From Acidimicrobiia bacterium (GTDB taxonomy: Bacteria; Actinomycetota; Acidimicrobiia; Acidimicrobiales; SZUA-35), in the NCBI GenBank assembly GCA_029857855.1, contig JAOUGG010000095.1:1-7781 (forward strand): a stretch of 7,781 nucleotides of DNA. The letters are read 5' to 3'. The position numbers and the translations under genes are program-made. This document shows, in pieces, positions 5,325 through 7,781 of the stretch (position 1 is its first letter; each line of letters starts with the position of its first letter). The notes beneath the pieces were generated by a model, which had not been told where the DNA came from, ran no database searches, and saw only the letters and a program-made list of their open reading frames with translations.

Positions 5325-7007
5325 ATGACTACTGGAGCCGAGCCCGTCATCGGGCGCAACGCCATCGCCCGAATGCTGAATGAAAGCGGCATCGACACGG
5401 TGTTCACCGTGGCCGGTGGGCACTTCCTGCCCACCTACCATGAGATGGGGCAACTCGGCACGCCGACGGTGATCCCAGCCCGTCACGAGCAGGGTGCCGG
5501 CTACATGGCATCGGGCTACGCCCTGTCGAGCGGGCGGCCCGGGGTGGTCCTGACCGGAGCCCCCGGCCCGGGCGCCACCAACGTCGTGACCGCCGTGGCC
5601 AACGCCCATGCCGACTCGATCCCGCTCCTTGTCATCACCGCCCAGGTCGACCGCCGCTACATCCACCGCAACATCCTTCAGTACTGCGACAACGTCGGGC
5701 TTCTTGCACCGTTCTGCAAGTCGTCGACCCAGGCCGTCTCCCTCGAGGAGATCCCGAACCTGCTGGCCACCGGCCTGCAGCTGGCGGCATCGGGTCGACC
5801 CGGCCCGGTGCACATTGCGCTACCCCAGAACCTGCAAGCCGACCGCATCACCGGCTGGAACCCGGTTCCCGTCATGGTGGCCGAGGCTTCACCCCCACCC
5901 CGTGCCGCGATTGCAGCAGCCGCCGAGGCGCTCGCAGCGAGCCGCCGACCAGCCATTCTTGCCGGCCATGGCGTGATCAGAGGTGGCGGCACCGCGGCGC
6001 TGGCCGAGCTGGCCGAGCGGCTGGCGGCTCCCGTCGCCACCAGCCGATCGGGCGTCGGTTCCATCCCCACGAGCCATCCGTCGAGCGTCGGCATGCTCGG
6101 CTTCTACGGTCCCGAGTCGTCGCGCGACGCCGTGGCCGGCGCCGACGTCGTGGTGGTCGCCGGCTGCGCTCTCGGCGAACAAACGACCTTCGGTTGGCGA
6201 CCGTCGTTGTTCGCCGACGACGCCACGATCATCCAGATCGACATCGACGCCTCACAGATCAACCGCAACTACCGGTCGATCCACGGCATCGTGGCCGACG
6301 CCGGACTGGCCATCGCCGAGTTGGCGGCCGCCGTCGATCAAACCCAATCCCGGCGCCAACCCTGGTTCGACCAACGCCCCCAGCGGACCGAACCGCAGAA
6401 CGACCCCGCCAAGGGCCTGAGCGCAGCCACCTTTCTCCAGGCCCTCAACCGCCATACCGGCGGCGCGATCGTCTGCTCAGCCGACATCGGCAACCATCGC
6501 CTCTGGGTCTGCGAGCAACTCGACGTCACTCGACCTGATGGTCTGCTGCAATCGTGCGAGTTCGACGCCATGGGTTTCAGCCTCCCCGCCGCCATCGGTG
6601 CCTCGGTGGCCGGCGGCGGTTCCCGGGTCGTGTCGATCTCCGGTGACGGCGGCTTCGTCCACACGATGGGCGAGCTGGCGGTGGCGAAGGACCTCGGACT
6701 GCCGGTGGTGGCCGTGGTGTTCGTCGACGGCGCCCTCGGCATCCTCAAACATCAGGCCGAGGAATTCTACGGCGAGGACCATTTCGTCTCGCTCGGCGAC
6801 ATCGATTTCGCCGCCCTCGCCGCGGCGTTCGGGGTGGAGAGCCACGGCATCGACGATGCCTCCCAACTCGACAAGGCGCTCGAGGCGGCCCTGTCGGCCG
6901 ACGGCCCGACGCTGCTGGCGGTGACCATCGACCCCGACGAGGTCTTCCCGCCACTCCGGGTCAAGATCGAGCAACGGAAGATCGATCTTCTGGGGTCGAC
7001 GTCATGA
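5325..7007 (+). CDS. thiamine-diphosphate-dependent enzyme, acetolactate synthase/benzoylformate decarboxylase superfamily
   Basis: It starts at ATG 5325, behind SD GGAGG with a four-base gap. An upstream in-frame ATG at 5151 lies in the GS remnant and is rejected. The product is 560 residues, the usual size. The N-terminal PYR domain (about 8-170) carries the catalytic Glu55 in 'ARHEQGAGYMASGYA' and 'TGAPGPGATN'. A central Rossmann-like domain spans about 190-325. The C-terminal PP domain has the ThDP motif Gly440-Asp441-Gly442 and, 27 residues later, Asp468-Gly in 'VVFVDGALGILKH', where most relatives have Asn-Asn-Gly. Asp468 sits at the Mg-ligand position. The reaction is probably decarboxylation, or C-C ligation or cleavage of a 2-oxo acid. 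The substrate is unknown, and I see no reason to call it the biosynthetic IlvB. It is the first gene of a two-gene operon with the PF06684 gene, divergent from the dead GS gene. Confidence 0.9.
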   Translation: MTTGAEPVIGRNAIARMLNESGIDTVFTVAGGHFLPTYHEMGQLGTPTVIPARHEQGAGYMASGYALSSGRPGVVLTGAPGPGATNVVTAVANAHADSIPLLVITAQVDRRYIHRNILQYCDNVGLLAPFCKSSTQAVSLEEIPNLLATGLQLAASGRPGPVHIALPQNLQADRITGWNPVPVMVAEASPPPRAAIAAAAEALAASRRPAILAGHGVIRGGGTAALAELAERLAAPVATSRSGVGSIPTSHPSSVGMLGFYGPESSRDAVAGADVVVVAGCALGEQTTFGWRPSLFADDATIIQIDIDASQINRNYRSIHGIVADAGLAIAELAAAVDQTQSRRQPWFDQRPQRTEPQNDPAKGLSAATFLQALNRHTGGAIVCSADIGNHRLWVCEQLDVTRPDGLLQSCEFDAMGFSLPAAIGASVAGGGSRVVSISGDGGFVHTMGELAVAKDLGLPVVAVVFVDGALGILKHQAEEFYGEDHFVSLGDIDFAALAAAFGVESHGIDDASQLDKALEAALSADGPTLLAVTIDPDEVFPPLRVKIEQRKIDLLGSTS

Positions 7008-7612
7008 CGCTGCAGCTGCGCACTATGCACATCACCATCGACGAGATCCACACCGAGATCGGCCGACCAGTCGACCCGCCGCTCAAACGGGTGGTGGTGG
7101 CCGCCGTGCTGGCCAACCCGTGGGCCGGGCGGGGTTACGTCGAGGACCTCCGCCCCGAGATACTCGACTTCGCCAACGATCTCGGAACCCTGTTGTCGGA
7201 CCGCCTGGTCGCCACCTTCGGGTCGGCGGACGCCATCGAGGCCTACGGCAAGTGTTCGGTGGTGGGAGTCGACGGCGAACTCGAGCACGCCAACGCGATG
7301 GTCCACACCCTCCTGTTCGGCAACCCGATCCGCGATGCCGTCGACGGGGCCGCCACACTGGTGTTCGCCAACACCCGAGGCGGGCCGGGCTCACCGATCG
7401 TCGTGCCCTTGGTCCACAAGGGTGAGATGCTGCGCCGGACCCACTACCACACCGCGACGGCGTCGATTCCCGACGCGCCCCGGGCTGACGAGGTGGTGGT
7501 CGCCCTCGGCGGTGCCAGCGGGTCGAGACCGTTCCCCCGAATCGGCAACCGGGACCTCGACAACGCCGACATCGCTGCTGCGGCCGCAGCCGCAGTCGAT
7601 GCCGAGCGCTAA
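7004..7612 (+). CDS. PF06684-type 'amino acid synthesis' family protein (DUF1185)
   Basis: This 202-residue protein is close to the family's usual length. Its ATG overlaps the ThDP-enzyme stop (ATGA at 7004-7007), so translation is coupled. An internal ATG at 7025 is possible. Recognised family blocks are 'VAAVLANPWAGRGYVEDL', 'YGKCSVVGVDGELEHANA', 'HTLLFGNPIRDAV' and 'GGPGSPIVVPLVHKGE', then 'HYHTATASIPDAPRADEVVV' and a final 'GSRPFPRIGNRDL'. The conserved Lys83, Glu92, His95, His101 and the His147/His149 pair could form a polar or metal-binding site. The family name comes from old database text; to my knowledge no reaction has been established. It has no signal peptide or membrane segment and is cytoplasmic. 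Its tight coupling to a ThDP enzyme suggests it processes that enzyme's substrate or product. Its stop (7610-7612) overlaps the stop of the converging GntR gene. Confidence 0.88.
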   Translation: MTLQLRTMHITIDEIHTEIGRPVDPPLKRVVVAAVLANPWAGRGYVEDLRPEILDFANDLGTLLSDRLVATFGSADAIEAYGKCSVVGVDGELEHANAMVHTLLFGNPIRDAVDGAATLVFANTRGGPGSPIVVPLVHKGEMLRRTHYHTATASIPDAPRADEVVVALGGASGSRPFPRIGNRDLDNADIAAAAAAAVDAER

Positions 7613-7781
7613 CGCGCCGCCGGATCCGATTGGTCGTCCAGGGTCTCATCAACCCGCCGGCCGGCGTCGGATCCCAGCGCGGCGATGGCGTGCTCGCGGT
7701 GGAGCGCTTTCTCGGTGATGGCCCGTTCGATGTCGCCCTCGGCGACGGCGTTCATGATCCGTCGGTGCTGTTCGTGAACCA
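7609..7781 (-). CDS. C-terminus of GntR/FCD-family transcriptional regulator (partial)
   Basis: The minus-strand frame enters from the window edge and gives 56 residues before TAG at 7611-7609. The segment 'VHEQHRRIMNAVAEGDIERA' plus 'ITEKALHREHAIAAL' matches the last helices of the FCD effector-binding domain, where 'EH..I..AI..GD...A......H' is the usual pattern. The N-terminal winged helix is outside the window. It is tail to tail with the PF06684 gene, with stop codons overlapping by two bases. As the nearest intact regulator, it is the natural candidate to control the ThDP/PF06684 operon through the palindrome near 5296-5310; that link is inferred. Confidence 0.68.
   Translation of the reverse strand, partial: VHEQHRRIMNAVAEGDIERAITEKALHREHAIAALGSDAGRRVDETLDDQSDPAAR

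Noticed and set aside
1..7781. CRISPR arrays, tRNA/rRNA genes, insertion sequences, attachment sites
   Set aside because: I looked for regular spaced repeats, tRNA arm patterns and transposase motifs on both strands and saw none. The only tandem repeat is the short coding one at the left edge.

Overview
The window is high-GC DNA with codon third positions rich in G and C. Its proteins (a VapBC pair of actinobacterial type, an EspC/WXG100-like helical protein, a GntR regulator, MgtC) fit a free-living actinobacterium, possibly of the Acidimicrobiia. The lineage is inferred from composition and gene style; no marker gene is present.

Left part (1-1560, all minus strand): a protein with an ESX-secretion-like N-terminal helical domain and a glycine-rich tail runs off the left edge. 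Upstream of it is a complete vapBC toxin-antitoxin operon: a ribbon-helix-helix antitoxin, then a PIN-domain RNase three bases later. A perfect 15-bp palindrome overlaps the antitoxin start codon and a -10-like box. The mRNA is therefore probably leaderless and autoregulated.

Middle (1558-4451): a doubtful small membrane ORF (minus) lies beside a complete amylosucrase (plus), a GH13 enzyme that builds alpha-glucan from sucrose. Convergent to it is a complete MgtC/SapB-family membrane protein.

Right part (4452-7781): a damaged metabolic cluster. On the minus strand, the start of a glutamine synthetase-family gene is joined to the end of a cupin-type XRE regulator. Three frameshifts and two deletion junctions can be read, so both are dead. 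Divergently, behind a perfect TATAAT box and a small palindrome, lies an apparently intact two-gene operon. It encodes a thiamine-diphosphate enzyme of the acetolactate synthase/benzoylformate decarboxylase superfamily and a PF06684 'amino acid synthesis' family protein, with start and stop overlapping as ATGA. The C-terminus of a GntR/FCD regulator follows tail to tail and shares two stop-codon bases with the operon. The layout suggests a small regulated catabolic or biosynthetic module, substrate unknown, whose ligase and one regulator have been lost while the core enzymes remain.

The most notable points are the double-gene wreck at 4452-5206, the coupled ThDP-enzyme/PF06684 pair with an Asp in place of the usual Asn metal ligand, and the vapBC operator overlapping the start codon.
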